Assembly (NCBI RefSeq): GCF_013170825.1
Contig: NZ_CP033365.1
Coordinates: forward strand, 2,616,001-2,680,000
DNA: 64,000 nucleotides
Reading direction: 5' to 3'
Origin: Mesorhizobium sp. NZP2298
GTDB lineage: Bacteria; Pseudomonadota; Alphaproteobacteria; Rhizobiales; Rhizobiaceae
Shown: positions 1 to 9,510 of the stretch, in pieces
Numbering within the stretch: position 1 is the stretch's first letter
Layout of the letters: each line of letters starts with the position of its first letter
Position numbers and translations under genes: made by a program
Notes under the pieces: model-generated
What the model was told of the DNA's origin: nothing
What the model saw: only the letters and a program-made list of their open reading frames with translations
Databases searched by the model: none

Positions 1-677
1 AGCCAGGTGCAGGCCAGTGTCAGCACGATCCACCATACGATGGACACCGGAATGCCTGATATCGACGGCAGGCCGTCGGCCCGCTTGCCGATCAGGCCGA
101 TGTCGGAAAGCCAGGCGATCAGGCCGGAGAACACCTGCCCCGAGAACAGGCTGTTGAGGGGATCGTGCAACGCCAGTTCATGCACGCCCGAGACCTGGGT
201 TCGGCCTGAGATGCCGCGCGTGAGGCCGAGCGTGAGGCCGCGCAGCATGAACAGGCTGCCGAGCGTCACGATGAATGAGGGCAGGCCGGTCCTGACGACG
301 GCGAGCCCGTTCAGCGCGCCGATGCCGCCGCAGACGGCGAAGGTGAACAGCAGCGAAAGCCAGATCGGCCAGCCCCAGAACACGGAAGGGATGGCGATGA
401 GGATGCCGGCAAAGCCGATCATCGAGCCGACCGACAGGTCGAACTCGCCGGCGATCATCAGCAAAGCCACGGGCGCGGCGAGAATGCCAAGCTGGGCCGA
501 GACTTCGAGGAAGTTGACGATCCCCTTGGCACTGAAAAGTCCCGAGCTTCCCGCCGTGACGGCGAAGAACACGAAAACCAGCACGGTGCCGGCCGCGGCG
601 CCAAGTTCCGGCCTGCTCAACAGGCGGCTCAGGCGTGACACGGACCGGACCCGCTCGTCGCGAATCTCTGAAACCAT
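1..677 (-). CDS. Sugar ABC transporter permease (RbsC family), partial
   Basis: Inner-membrane subunit of a ribose/inositol-type ABC importer; the 3' end lies beyond the left edge. The reading frame begins MVSEIRDERV and shows several hydrophobic segments, with the family's conserved GEFDLSVGS loop (usually GGIDLSVG) near residue 80. It follows the binding-protein gene by about 50 bases that form a hairpin, so it is probably the fourth gene of the operon that starts at 3814. The ATPase is expected further left, outside the window. The family assignment is firm and the substrate is inferred from the neighbours only. Confidence 0.9.
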   Translation of the reverse strand, partial: MVSEIRDERVRSVSRLSRLLSRPELGAAAGTVLVFVFFAVTAGSSGLFSAKGIVNFLEVSAQLGILAAPVALLMIAGEFDLSVGSMIGFAGILIAIPSVFWGWPIWLSLLFTFAVCGGIGALNGLAVVRTGLPSFIVTLGSLFMLRGLTLGLTRGISGRTQVSGVHELALHDPLNSLFSGQVFSGLIAWLSDIGLIGKRADGLPSISGIPVSIVWWIVLTLACTW

Positions 678-699
678 GGCTGCTTGCCCCTATGATGAA

Positions 700-724
700 G
701 CGGCCGGAGCGAAGCCCCGGCCGC
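700..724 (-). other. Intercistronic hairpin after binding-protein gene
   Basis: GCGGCCGG (700-707) and CCGGCCGC (717-724) form a perfect 8-bp stem between the binding-protein and permease genes. There is no T-run after it on the minus strand, so it is more likely an mRNA-stabilising or attenuating structure than a full terminator. Such structures commonly let the binding protein be made in excess over the membrane subunits. Confidence 0.5.
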
Positions 725-729
725 CGGTG

Positions 730-1686
730 TCAGCGCTTGCCGAGTTTCGACAGTTCGATAACCGAGGCGGCGGTGTCCTTGGTGACGAAGCCGGGGCCTG
801 TCGGATAGTCGGCGATCGGCATGATCTTGTACTTCTTCCAGAGGTCGAACATCGCCACCGGGATGTAGCCCATGGCATATTGCTGGGCGTCGATGCCCCA
901 TTCCATCTTGCCGGCGACAACGGCCTGCAGGATGGTGGGGGAAAGGTCGAACGTGCCGGTCTTCACCTTGCCCGCCAGGCCCAGTTCATCAAGTGCTGCC
1001 AGCGTCGGTTCGGCACCGCTGGCGCCGACGGCGAGGATGAACTGTGTGTCGGCATGAGCGGTCATGTAGGCGATCACGCGGTTCTTCATTTCGGTCGGGT
1101 CGATGACGCCGTTCATCACCGGAACGTCGACGCCCAGACCCTTGGCAAAGCCGGCGCAGCGGTCGTCGAGGCTCGAATTGCCGACCTCATGGTTGGCGCA
1201 GACCGCCTTTGTGAGGCCGAGCGCCTTGATGCGCTCGCCGGCCATGACGCCCGCCTGGAATTCATCCTGCCCCATGAACAGCAGGCCGCCAAGATCATGG
1301 GTCAGCTTCGAGCCGCCGGAATCGATGACGATCACCGGGATGCCGGCGGCGACCGCGTTCTTGACCGGTGTCGAAAGGGCGGCCGCGTCGGGGATCGAGA
1401 CAACCATGCCGTCGGGCTTGGAGGCCGTGATGGCGTCGATCATCTGCCCCATCTTGGCCATGTCGAAGGTTTCGGGGGCCAGATACTCGGCCTTGACACC
1501 GAGCGTCTTGGCGGCGTCGTCCATGCCGTTCTTGACCACCGACCAGTAGGGGTCGCCGCTCTGGCCGTGGGTGACGAACACCACCCGCGTCTCGTCGGCG
1601 GCCGCAAGTGTCGTGGCCGCCGCCATCATCGTGAAGCCGGCCAGCAGGCCGAGCGCAGGCTTTATTAATTTCGCAAGCGAAAACAT
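730..1686 (-). CDS. Periplasmic sugar-binding protein (RbsB family, MocB-like)
   Basis: A 318-residue periplasmic solute-binding protein of the ribose/inositol type (Peripla_BP_4). The start at 1686 is chosen because an AGGAGG sits a few bases upstream and the protein then opens with a signal peptide (MFSLAKLIKPALGLLAG, cleavage near LAAA-DE). An upstream in-frame start at 1803 would add a non-hydrophobic leader. The mature N-terminus RVVFVTHGQSGDPYW and the D-x-GG hinge VIVIDSGG fit the family. It is preceded by the dehydrogenase and IolE/MocC-like genes and followed by a permease. In moc loci the equivalent gene is mocB; here the ligand is inferred to be an inositol-like compound. Confidence 0.9.
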   Translation of the reverse strand: MFSLAKLIKPALGLLAGFTMMAAATTLAAADETRVVFVTHGQSGDPYWSVVKNGMDDAAKTLGVKAEYLAPETFDMAKMGQMIDAITASKPDGMVVSIPDAAALSTPVKNAVAAGIPVIVIDSGGSKLTHDLGGLLFMGQDEFQAGVMAGERIKALGLTKAVCANHEVGNSSLDDRCAGFAKGLGVDVPVMNGVIDPTEMKNRVIAYMTAHADTQFILAVGASGAEPTLAALDELGLAGKVKTGTFDLSPTILQAVVAGKMEWGIDAQQYAMGYIPVAMFDLWKKYKIMPIADYPTGPGFVTKDTAASVIELSKLGKR

Positions 1687-1799
1687 AGAACCTCCTGTTT
1701 GTTTTCCGCCGCCGCAATTACGGTCGGCGGTTCCAGTTGCCCCTTTATTCCAGTTCCATTCCTCAGCACTGGTTCCTTGGGGGCCGCACGCGGCCCCAA

Positions 1800-2699
1800 T
1801 CATTCGATGACGGTAAATCCGGCTCCCTTCGCCATGCGCGACAGGTTCCGGAAGCCCATTGTCGCATAAGTCAGCGGGTTGGCCTTGCTGGGATCCTGTT
1901 CGGCCTCGACGACCAGCCAGCCGCTGTAATCATTGTCGGCCAGCACGCGCAAAATGGCGGGATAGTCGATGGAGCCGTCGCCGGGAACGGTGAAGATCCC
2001 TTCCATGACCGCACCCATGAAACTCATGTCCTCGGCGCGGGCGCGATCAAGCACGGGTTTGCGTGCGTCCTTGCAATGCACATGCACGACGCGTTTGACA
2101 TGGGCGTTGATCAAGGCCAGCGGGTCGCCGCCCGAAAAGACCGAATGGCCGGTGTCGTAGAGCAGGCCGACCGCCTCGCCGGTGTGGCGCATCAACAGGC
2201 CGACCTCGGCATCGGTCTCGACGATTGTTCCCATGTGGTGGTGAAAGGCCATGCGCACGCCGAAATCCGCCATTCTTTCAGCGAGTGCAGTCAGCTTGCG
2301 GCCATAGGCCGGCCATTCGTCCGGGCTGAGCGCAGGGTGCTGCGAGATCGGCCCCCAGATGGCGTTGTGGCGCCCGCGCGAAGTGTCGGCATAGACGACA
2401 TGGGCGGCCCCCATGTCCTTCAAGAGCTGGAGATGGGGCGTGACGGCATCCATCTCCGCGCCGACATCCTTCTCGTCGCAGCGGCCGTCGTACCAGCCGG
2501 AAATCACCGTGAGGCCATAGCGCTGCATGATCGGCTTCAGCTCGGCCGACCGGCGCGGAAACTTGCCGCCAAGTTCGGTGCCGGAATAGCCGGCCTGCCT
2601 GGTTTCGGCGAGACACACTTCCAGCGGCGTGTCGCCGCCGAGTTCCGGCACGTCGTCATTGGTCCAGGTGATCGGATTGATGCCGATGCGAACCTTCAC
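1800..2699 (-). CDS. IolE/MocC family protein (inosose dehydratase-like)
   Basis: A 299-residue TIM-barrel protein of the xylose-isomerase-like superfamily. Members include IolE, which dehydrates 2-keto-myo-inositol, and MocC of rhizopine catabolism. The start is GTG at 2699, overlapping the upstream stop as GTGA, with CAGGAG before it. The protein opens VKVRIGINPITWTNDD and carries likely metal and substrate residues in GTELGGKF, AFHHHMGTIVET, YDTGHS, VHCKD and VVEAEQD. The length matches IolE/MocC. The start overlap shows translational coupling to the Gfo/Idh gene. Whether it acts on inosose or on a rhizopine derivative cannot be told from sequence alone. Confidence 0.92.
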   Translation of the reverse strand: MKVRIGINPITWTNDDVPELGGDTPLEVCLAETRQAGYSGTELGGKFPRRSAELKPIMQRYGLTVISGWYDGRCDEKDVGAEMDAVTPHLQLLKDMGAAHVVYADTSRGRHNAIWGPISQHPALSPDEWPAYGRKLTALAERMADFGVRMAFHHHMGTIVETDAEVGLLMRHTGEAVGLLYDTGHSVFSGGDPLALINAHVKRVVHVHCKDARKPVLDRARAEDMSFMGAVMEGIFTVPGDGSIDYPAILRVLADNDYSGWLVVEAEQDPSKANPLTYATMGFRNLSRMAKGAGFTVIE

Positions 2700-3814
2700 G
2701 GGCGAACTCCTGATTGCTTCGACTGGGCAAGGTGATGGCGGGCGAGGCCGGCCAGCAGCGTCATGTCGCGGCGGGCATGCTCGGCGGTGTTGCGCACGGG
2801 CGTGCCTTCGACGATCGCCGACCAGAAGCCTTTCAACTCCTCGACGAACGCCTCTTCGTAGCCGTTGCGGATGTCCGCGCTGGAAAGCGTGTGGCCGCTG
2901 CCGGTGCGAACCGTCAGCCGCGTCGGCTGGTGGTTGAGATAGGGCGAGGGGAATTCCAGCTCGAGCGAGGCGTCGTCGAAGTAGAGCGTGATGCGCTCGC
3001 GATAATCGGGCAGCCTCGGAATGGCGACATGCACCATGGTCCACAGCGCCTGGCCGTCGAGCAGCCGGACAGTGCCTTGGCCGCCTTCGCCTCCGGCGAA
3101 AAACGAGGCGCCGACAATTTCGCCGTCAGCGACACCGAGCGCATCGAGGAGCCCATGCACGGCGTTCACGTCATGGACGATCGAGGAACAATAGGCGCCG
3201 ACAAAGCCTCGAAAGGCGTCGGGATCATCGATGCCGGGCACCGCGCGGTCCACCTGCTCGCGCTGCCTGGCTTCGGTCGAGGCAACCAACCCCTCCGCGA
3301 CGTCGTCACCCCGACAAGTGGAGGTGTGCCGGATGAAGGGCCAGGCGTCGGGATCGTTGACCTCGACCGAAATGTAGCGAAGTGTGTGCGCCGTGCCCGG
3401 CAGCATTTTCAGCGCCGCCTCGTAGCTCGGGTCGAAACGCTTCATGTAGCCGACCTGGAGCACCTTTCCGGCGCGGTCCCTGGCGGCGATCAATTCGTCG
3501 ATGTCTCCGGCGCTGTAGCAAAGCGGCTTTTCACAGAAGACATGCAGCCCCCGGGCGAAGGCGGCGAGACTCTGTTCGCGGTGCAGCGCGTCCGGCGAGG
3601 CGATGACCACGGCATCGAGCGGCATCGCGAGAAGCGCGTCGAGATCGGGGAATGTCTCGAGGCCGAATTCCTCGCCGACGAAGGCACGGACCTTGCGCGA
3701 CGGATCGTAGACGCCAACGATCCTGAACCGCCGGTGCAGCTTGAGCAGGTTCGGTATGTGCTCGACCTGGGCGACGCCGCCCGCCCCGATCACTCCCACT
3801 TTTATGCACTGCAT
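2696..3814 (-). CDS. Gfo/Idh/MocA family NAD(P)-dependent oxidoreductase
   Basis: A 372-residue dehydrogenase whose N-terminal Rossmann fold is plain (KVGVIGAGGVAQVEHIP), with the family EKP motif in VFCEKPLCY near residue 95. It is first in the operon, ahead of the IolE/MocC-like gene. Inositol 2-dehydrogenase and MocA belong to this family, so oxidation of an inositol-like ring hydroxyl is the likely step. It is divergent from the MocR-type regulator, with repeats between them that could control both. It is somewhat longer than most members (roughly 320-350), which leaves other sugars possible. Confidence 0.9.
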   Translation of the reverse strand: MQCIKVGVIGAGGVAQVEHIPNLLKLHRRFRIVGVYDPSRKVRAFVGEEFGLETFPDLDALLAMPLDAVVIASPDALHREQSLAAFARGLHVFCEKPLCYSAGDIDELIAARDRAGKVLQVGYMKRFDPSYEAALKMLPGTAHTLRYISVEVNDPDAWPFIRHTSTCRGDDVAEGLVASTEARQREQVDRAVPGIDDPDAFRGFVGAYCSSIVHDVNAVHGLLDALGVADGEIVGASFFAGGEGGQGTVRLLDGQALWTMVHVAIPRLPDYRERITLYFDDASLELEFPSPYLNHQPTRLTVRTGSGHTLSSADIRNGYEEAFVEELKGFWSAIVEGTPVRNTAEHARRDMTLLAGLARHHLAQSKQSGVRP

Positions 3815-3867
3815 CGGCCAGCCCCATCTGAATCCGAACGCTTTTTTCTTGAGCCTAGGACGCCTTT

Positions 3868-3912
3868 GGTTCCATTGTTAGAACCAGATTCCATTGATTT
3901 TTGGGAACCAGA
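3868..3912. promoter_or_regulatory. Candidate MocR operator with direct and inverted repeats
   Basis: TTCCATTG occurs at 3870-3877 and 3889-3896, and GAACCAGA at 3881-3888 and 3905-3912. GGTTC (3868-3872) and GAACC (3881-3885) also form an inverted pair. The array fills the gap between the divergent dehydrogenase and regulator genes. MocR/PdxR-type regulators are known to bind direct repeats in such gaps. That this regulator binds here is inference. Confidence 0.55.
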
Positions 3913-5381
3913 TGAAGACCAGCTTTCCCATCGACGGCATCGCCCTGGATCGCGACAGTCCCGCCAATCTGCACCGGCAGCTCTATGTCCAGTTGCGCGG
4001 CCTGATCGAACGGCGCGTGCTGCCGAGCGGCCATGCGCTGCCCTCCACACGGGTCATGGCGCGGGATCTGAATGTGGGGCGCAACACGGTGATTGCCGCC
4101 TGCGACCAGCTCGCGCTGGAGGGCTACCTCGCCATACGGCCACGCAGGCCCTCGGTGGTCATGGACCTGCCAACCCGTTCAGTGGTGGCGGAACACGTGT
4201 CAGTCGAGGACGCCAATCCGTTATCGCTGCGCGGGCAGACGATGCTCGCCCAACCCTATCATCATGGCCGGCCGGGCATGCTCGCATTTCATCCCGGCAT
4301 GCCGGATCCGGACAATTTTCCTTTCAACACCTGGTCGAAACTGCTCAGCCGCCGCGCCAAATTCGCGCATATCGATCTTTTCGGCACCTATCACGTCAAA
4401 GGCTATCCGCCGCTTTGCGAGGCGATAGCGCGCTACCTTACCGCCTCGCGGGGCGTGAAGTGCACCGCCGAGCAGATCGTGGTGACCAATGGCGCCCAGT
4501 CGGCTTTCGATCTGCTGGCCCGGTTGCTGATCGATGAGGGCGACACGGTGTGGATGGAGGAGCCGGGCTATTACGGCGCCGGTTCGGCCTTCGTCTCGGC
4601 CGGCGCGAAACTGGCGCCCCTGCGCGTCAGCAATGCAGGCTGGAACCTTGATCCGCCTGATGTCATTCCGCGCATGATTTTCGTGACGCCCTCCTGCCAT
4701 CACCCACTCGGCATGACCATGCCGATGGAACAGCGGCTCAATCTCCTGCACATGGCCGAGACCTGGCGCTCGTGGATCATCGAGGACGACTATGACGGCG
4801 AGTACCGGTTTCAGGGACAACCTATCCCAGCCCTGCAAGGCATCGGCGCGTCAGACCGCGTGGTGTATGTCGGGACCTTCGCCAAGATCCTCTTCCCGGC
4901 CATGCGCCTCGGCTTCATGGTGGCGCCCAAGGCGATCGATCACACGATCGTCTCGGCACTGAGCGTCAGCGGCCAGTTCGCCCCCTTGCTCACCCAGGCC
5001 GCGCTCGCGGACTTCATGAATGAAGGCCATTTCACCCGCCATCTCAGGCGCATGCGGCGTCTCTACGCGGAGAGGCGGCAGTTCTTCCTGGAAAGCGCGC
5101 AGAGGCATCTCGGGGAATGGCTGGATTTCCACACCACCGAATCCGGCATCCAGGTCGTCGGGATTTTCCGCGGCAGATGCAGCGACAGGGCGGTTGCCGA
5201 GGCGGCCCTCCAGCAAGGCATCAATGTCTCGGCACTGTCGATCCAGTACCGCCATGGCACGGAGCAGAACGGTCTTGTCATGGGCTTCGCTGCGGCCGAT
5301 TCGCAGACCACCGAAAAGACGATGCAGAAGTTTCGCACCGTGCTGCAAAGCTATTTCCTGCGTGTCAACAATCCCGGGTAA
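3912..5381 (+). CDS. MocR-family regulator (GntR HTH plus aminotransferase-like domain)
   Basis: A 489-residue fusion regulator. Residues about 10-80 form a GntR winged helix (LPSTRVMARDLNVGRNTV); the rest is a class I aminotransferase-like domain that binds PLP. The PLP region includes VVTNGAQSAFDLLARL, IIEDDYDGEYR and the lysine-bearing VVYVGTFAKILFPAMRLGF. The start at 3912 gives the usual short N-terminus; 3894 is an alternative. Length is close to the 490-residue norm. It is divergent from a Gfo/Idh-IolE/MocC-binding protein operon, the same set of families as mocA, mocC and mocB, which supports control of that operon. The effector could be an amino-inositol, since the aminotransferase fold recognises amines. 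Confidence 0.93.
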   Translation: MKTSFPIDGIALDRDSPANLHRQLYVQLRGLIERRVLPSGHALPSTRVMARDLNVGRNTVIAACDQLALEGYLAIRPRRPSVVMDLPTRSVVAEHVSVEDANPLSLRGQTMLAQPYHHGRPGMLAFHPGMPDPDNFPFNTWSKLLSRRAKFAHIDLFGTYHVKGYPPLCEAIARYLTASRGVKCTAEQIVVTNGAQSAFDLLARLLIDEGDTVWMEEPGYYGAGSAFVSAGAKLAPLRVSNAGWNLDPPDVIPRMIFVTPSCHHPLGMTMPMEQRLNLLHMAETWRSWIIEDDYDGEYRFQGQPIPALQGIGASDRVVYVGTFAKILFPAMRLGFMVAPKAIDHTIVSALSVSGQFAPLLTQAALADFMNEGHFTRHLRRMRRLYAERRQFFLESAQRHLGEWLDFHTTESGIQVVGIFRGRCSDRAVAEAALQQGINVSALSIQYRHGTEQNGLVMGFAAADSQTTEKTMQKFRTVLQSYFLRVNNPG

Positions 5382-5396
5382 AGTCCCGGGATTGTT
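5367..5396 (+). terminator. Terminator-like hairpin overlapping the regulator stop codon
   Basis: AACAATCCCGGG (5367-5378) and CCCGGGATTGTT (5385-5396) are perfect 12-bp arms around a 6-base loop that holds the TAA stop. The run downstream is CCTTGTTTTCT. It lies between convergent genes, so it could stop transcription from both sides. Confidence 0.7.
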
Positions 5397-5422
5397 CCTT
5401 GTTTTCTAGGTGCAGCGGTTTC

Positions 5423-6625
5423 CTATGCCATCTGCAATTCCCGTCGCGGCAGCGGCGGGAAGGCGATTGCTATGCCCGCCGCCCCAAGCCCGATCAGGGC
5501 CGAGCCGATGAACAGCCAGTGATAGCTGGCGTAGGCGTCGAATATCATGCCGCCGGCGAGCGGTCCCAAGGCCATGCCGAGGCTGGACAGCATGGTGGCG
5601 GCGCCGAACACGGTGCCGAGGATGCGCTGGCCGAAATATTCGCGCGCCAGCACGGCATAGAGCGGCATGACGCCGCCATAGGTGGCGCCGAAGATGACGG
5701 CCAGCATATAGAACTGGTCGAGCTGGCTGATCGTTAGATAGGCGGCGATGACGATCGCCTGGATCGCGAGGCCCGCGACCAGCACCGGCTTGACGCCGAG
5801 CCGGTCGGCCAGCACGCCGTAGAGAAGCCTGCCGCCCAGGCCGGCGAGACCCTCGACACTGTAGATCGTGACTGCCGCCATGGGGGCGACGCCGCACAGC
5901 ATGGCATAGCTCACCATATGGAAGATCGGGCCGGAATGGGCCGCGCAGCAGGCGAAAAAGGTCAGCCCGAGCACGATGAACTGCGGCGAGCGCAGCGCCT
6001 GGCCGACGCTCATGCCCGCACCCTCGGCGACCGGCGCGGAAGCCGCATCCGCAACAGCGGACTTGGGCGGCTGGCGCACCAACAACACCGCCGGCAGCAG
6101 CAGCACCCAGGCCATGATGCCGATATCGAACATGGCGGCACGCCATTCATAGGCCGAGATGAGCCAGCGGGCGAAGGGCGAGATCGTCATCGGGGCAACC
6201 CCCATGCCGGCCGAGACCAGCGAAACCGCAAGGCCGCGGTGGGTATCGAACCAACCCGTGGTCAGCGCGATCATCGGCGCGAAGAAGGCGCTGGCCGCAA
6301 GTCCGACGAGGACGCCATAGGTGATCTGGAAAGTCAGGAGCGAGCCGGCGCGGCTGGCCAGCACCAGCGCCAGCCCGAGCAGCACCGCACCGATCGTCAC
6401 GACGAGGCGGGCGCCGAAGCGGTCTGAGAGGGCACCCCAGGCGAAGCCGCCAAGGCCCATGACCAGGAAGTTGAGCGTCATGGCGCTTGAAATGCCGGCG
6501 CGCGACCACTGGGTGTCGAGCGCCATCGGTTCGAGAAAGATCGCCAGCGAAAACATCGTGCCGATGGCGACACAGGACATCAGCGCGCCTGCCGCGACGA
6601 TGACCCAACGATAGGAAAGGTTCAT
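5423..6625 (-). CDS. MFS transporter, OFA-like monocarboxylate carrier
   Basis: A 400-residue major facilitator protein with about 12 hydrophobic segments. The loop between helices 2 and 3 reads GALSDRFGARLVV, the MFS signature. Fold and N-terminus (RWVIVAAGALMSCVAIGTMFSLAIFLEPM) resemble the oxalate/formate antiporter-like and monocarboxylate carriers. GGGAGA precedes the ATG at 6625. It is convergent with the MocR-type regulator and separated from it by a terminator hairpin, so it probably does not belong to that regulon. The substrate is unknown. Confidence 0.88.
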   Translation of the reverse strand: MNLSYRWVIVAAGALMSCVAIGTMFSLAIFLEPMALDTQWSRAGISSAMTLNFLVMGLGGFAWGALSDRFGARLVVTIGAVLLGLALVLASRAGSLLTFQITYGVLVGLAASAFFAPMIALTTGWFDTHRGLAVSLVSAGMGVAPMTISPFARWLISAYEWRAAMFDIGIMAWVLLLPAVLLVRQPPKSAVADAASAPVAEGAGMSVGQALRSPQFIVLGLTFFACCAAHSGPIFHMVSYAMLCGVAPMAAVTIYSVEGLAGLGGRLLYGVLADRLGVKPVLVAGLAIQAIVIAAYLTISQLDQFYMLAVIFGATYGGVMPLYAVLAREYFGQRILGTVFGAATMLSSLGMALGPLAGGMIFDAYASYHWLFIGSALIGLGAAGIAIAFPPLPRRELQMA

Positions 6626-6752
6626 GCAAATCTCCCATGCCAGAGGGCAGCTCTGAGCGCTGCTTGCGTCCGAAGGACGCTGGCACGGAAGACGATCCTA
6701 CAATCCGGTTGCATTTTTTATCCAGTCTGGAACGGACCGTTCTGCCGTCCCC

Positions 6753-7211
6753 TCAGATCGGCAATTCCGACGTGTATTTGATCGTCCAACTGGGAACGTC
6801 GGTCTTGACGTTCTGGACACCCTTGATGCGGCTGAGATGCTCCGACTGGAAGCGGCGATAGTCGTTGATGTCGGCCGCCACCACGCGCACCATGGCATCG
6901 CAGTCACCCAGCATCAGATAGCATTCCATGACCTGGGGCAGCTTGGCGACCTCGGTGGCGAAATGCTCGATCGTATCCTCGTCCTGTGCCTTCAGCCAGA
7001 TGCGGGTGAAGAAGGTGAGGCCCTTGCCGATGCTGGCTGGGTTGAGCACGGCGACATAGCGGTCGATGACGCCGGCTTCCTCCAGCAGCTTGACGCGCCG
7101 CAGGCAAGGCGAGGGCGACAGGCCGACCTCGTTGGCCAGATCGTTGTTGGCCATGCGGCCGTCGCGCTGCAGCGCGCGCAGGATGCGTTTGTCGATGTCG
7201 TCGAGCTTCAT
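6753..7211 (-). CDS. Lrp/AsnC family transcriptional regulator
   Basis: A 152-residue regulator with an N-terminal helix-turn-helix (LDDIDKRILRALQRDGRM, then NDLANEVGLSPSPCLRRV) and a C-terminal RAM/AsnC effector domain that binds amino acids. Length and domain order are standard. It is divergent from azlCD across about 170 bases. In Corynebacterium glutamicum an Lrp activates the analogous exporter brnFE in response to branched-chain amino acids and methionine; the same control is inferred here. Confidence 0.93.
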   Translation of the reverse strand: MKLDDIDKRILRALQRDGRMANNDLANEVGLSPSPCLRRVKLLEEAGVIDRYVAVLNPASIGKGLTFFTRIWLKAQDEDTIEHFATEVAKLPQVMECYLMLGDCDAMVRVVAADINDYRRFQSEHLSRIKGVQNVKTDVPSWTIKYTSELPI

Positions 7212-7381
7212 GGCTCACAATTCCATTTTACTGGCCATATGTGACATCAGATGCCAAAATTTGACGATATACAACGATCTTCGCAACCAAATTGCGGAGA
7301 AGTGTGGGTATATTTGCCGCCGGTATCACGAGAGTTCAAACGCAGGGAAGCGGCGGCCACGAGGTCGGCCGATGGCAAGCC

Positions 7382-8116
7382 ATGAGCATTTCACAGGCAG
7401 TCGAAGCGGCGGGCGATGGCTCGGGGTCGGAGTTCCGCCGCGGCGTGGCGTCCTGCGCGCCGGTGCTGTTCGGCACCATTCCCTATGCTCTTGTGCTTGG
7501 CGCCCAGGCGACCCAGAAAGGACTGAGCCCGGTCGAATTGTCCATGATGACGGGGCTGAATTTCGCCGGCGGCTCGGAATTCGCGGCCATCCAGTTGTGG
7601 ACGTCGCCGCCGCATATCCTGCTCATCGTCGCCATCACCTTCCTGGTCAACAGCCGGCACTTGCTGATGGGCGCGGCCCTGGCACCGTTCCTACGCGACC
7701 TGCCGCGAAGCAAGGTGTTTCCGGCGCTGTTCTTCCTGTGCGACGAAAGCTGGGCGCTGGGCCTGGCCGACGCCAAACGGCGTGCGGCGGCGGGCATCAC
7801 GCCGGCCTTCAGCCCCCGCTACTATCTGGGCGCGGCCCTGGCGATGTATCTGACCTGGGTGGGCTTCACCACGCTGGGCGCTTTGCTCGGCCCGATGCTT
7901 GGCCATGTCGAGACCTATGGGTTCAACATGGCGTTTCCGGCAGTCTTCCTGGTGCTGATGCGCGGCATGTGGAAAAGTGTTTCGGCGGCGCGGCCCTGGC
8001 TGGTCAGCCTGGTCGTTGCGGCCCTTGTCTATCTCTTCGTTCCCGGCGCCTGGTATGTCGCGGCGGGCGCGGTGTCGGGGCTGCTTGCCGCCTGGCTGAT
8101 GGCAGGTGACGCATGA
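7382..8116 (+). CDS. azlC: AzlC family branched-chain amino acid exporter, large subunit
   Basis: A 244-residue membrane protein of the AzlC/YgaZ/BrnF family. Characteristic stretches are VLFGTIPYALVLGAQA, LNFAGGSEFAAIQLW and LVNSRHLLMGAAL. The start at 7382 gives MSISQAVEAAG; an upstream in-frame start at 7292 would add a polar leader. Its stop overlaps the azlD start as ATGA, as is usual for this two-component permease. It exports branched-chain amino acids or related compounds. An Lrp gene lies divergently upstream. Confidence 0.93.
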   Translation: MSISQAVEAAGDGSGSEFRRGVASCAPVLFGTIPYALVLGAQATQKGLSPVELSMMTGLNFAGGSEFAAIQLWTSPPHILLIVAITFLVNSRHLLMGAALAPFLRDLPRSKVFPALFFLCDESWALGLADAKRRAAAGITPAFSPRYYLGAALAMYLTWVGFTTLGALLGPMLGHVETYGFNMAFPAVFLVLMRGMWKSVSAARPWLVSLVVAALVYLFVPGAWYVAAGAVSGLLAAWLMAGDA

Positions 8117-8412
8117 TCGACATGGCCACCCTCCTCACCATCCTGCTGATGGCCGGCGTCACCTATCTCACGCGGATCGGCGGCTATGTCGTGCTGCGCA
8201 ACCGCATGCTCAGCGCGCGCGCCACGGCGGTGATGGAGGCGGCACCCGGCTGCGTGCTGATCTCGGTCATCGCGCCAGCCTTCGTGTCGCGGAACCCGGC
8301 GGATCTTCTGGCACTGGCTATTACTTTCGTCGCGGCTACGCGGTTGTCCATGCTGCCGACCGTGTTGATCGGGGTCGCTTCGGCAGGTCTGCTGAGGCAT
8401 CTCATAGGCTAA
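8113..8412 (+). CDS. azlD: AzlD family small permease subunit
   Basis: A 99-residue protein with about three or four membrane spans (LTILLMAGVTYLTRIGGYVVL, CVLISVIAPAF, MLPTVLIGVASAGLL). Size and sequence fit AzlD/YgaH/BrnE, the small partner of AzlC. The ATGA overlap with azlC shows coupling. The TRIGG motif after the first span is typical. It is convergent with the ABC ATPase gene, with only about 30 bases between the stops and no clear terminator. Confidence 0.93.
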   Translation: MIDMATLLTILLMAGVTYLTRIGGYVVLRNRMLSARATAVMEAAPGCVLISVIAPAFVSRNPADLLALAITFVAATRLSMLPTVLIGVASAGLLRHLIG

Positions 8413-8441
8413 GCCTCCGGCAGCCAGGCCAGCGTCTGCGT

Positions 8442-9500
<1,059 letters not shown>

Positions 9501-9510
9501 TTGTTGTTCC

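Noticed and set aside
7..1668. Long plus-strand open frame of 553 codons
   Set aside because: It lies opposite the permease and binding-protein genes, has no recognisable domain and follows the third-position GC bias of the real minus-strand genes.
2714..4537. Plus-strand open frame of 607 codons across the dehydrogenase and regulator
   Set aside because: It covers the antisense of the Gfo/Idh gene and a wrong frame of the regulator; composition is arginine, proline and histidine rich as in shadow frames.
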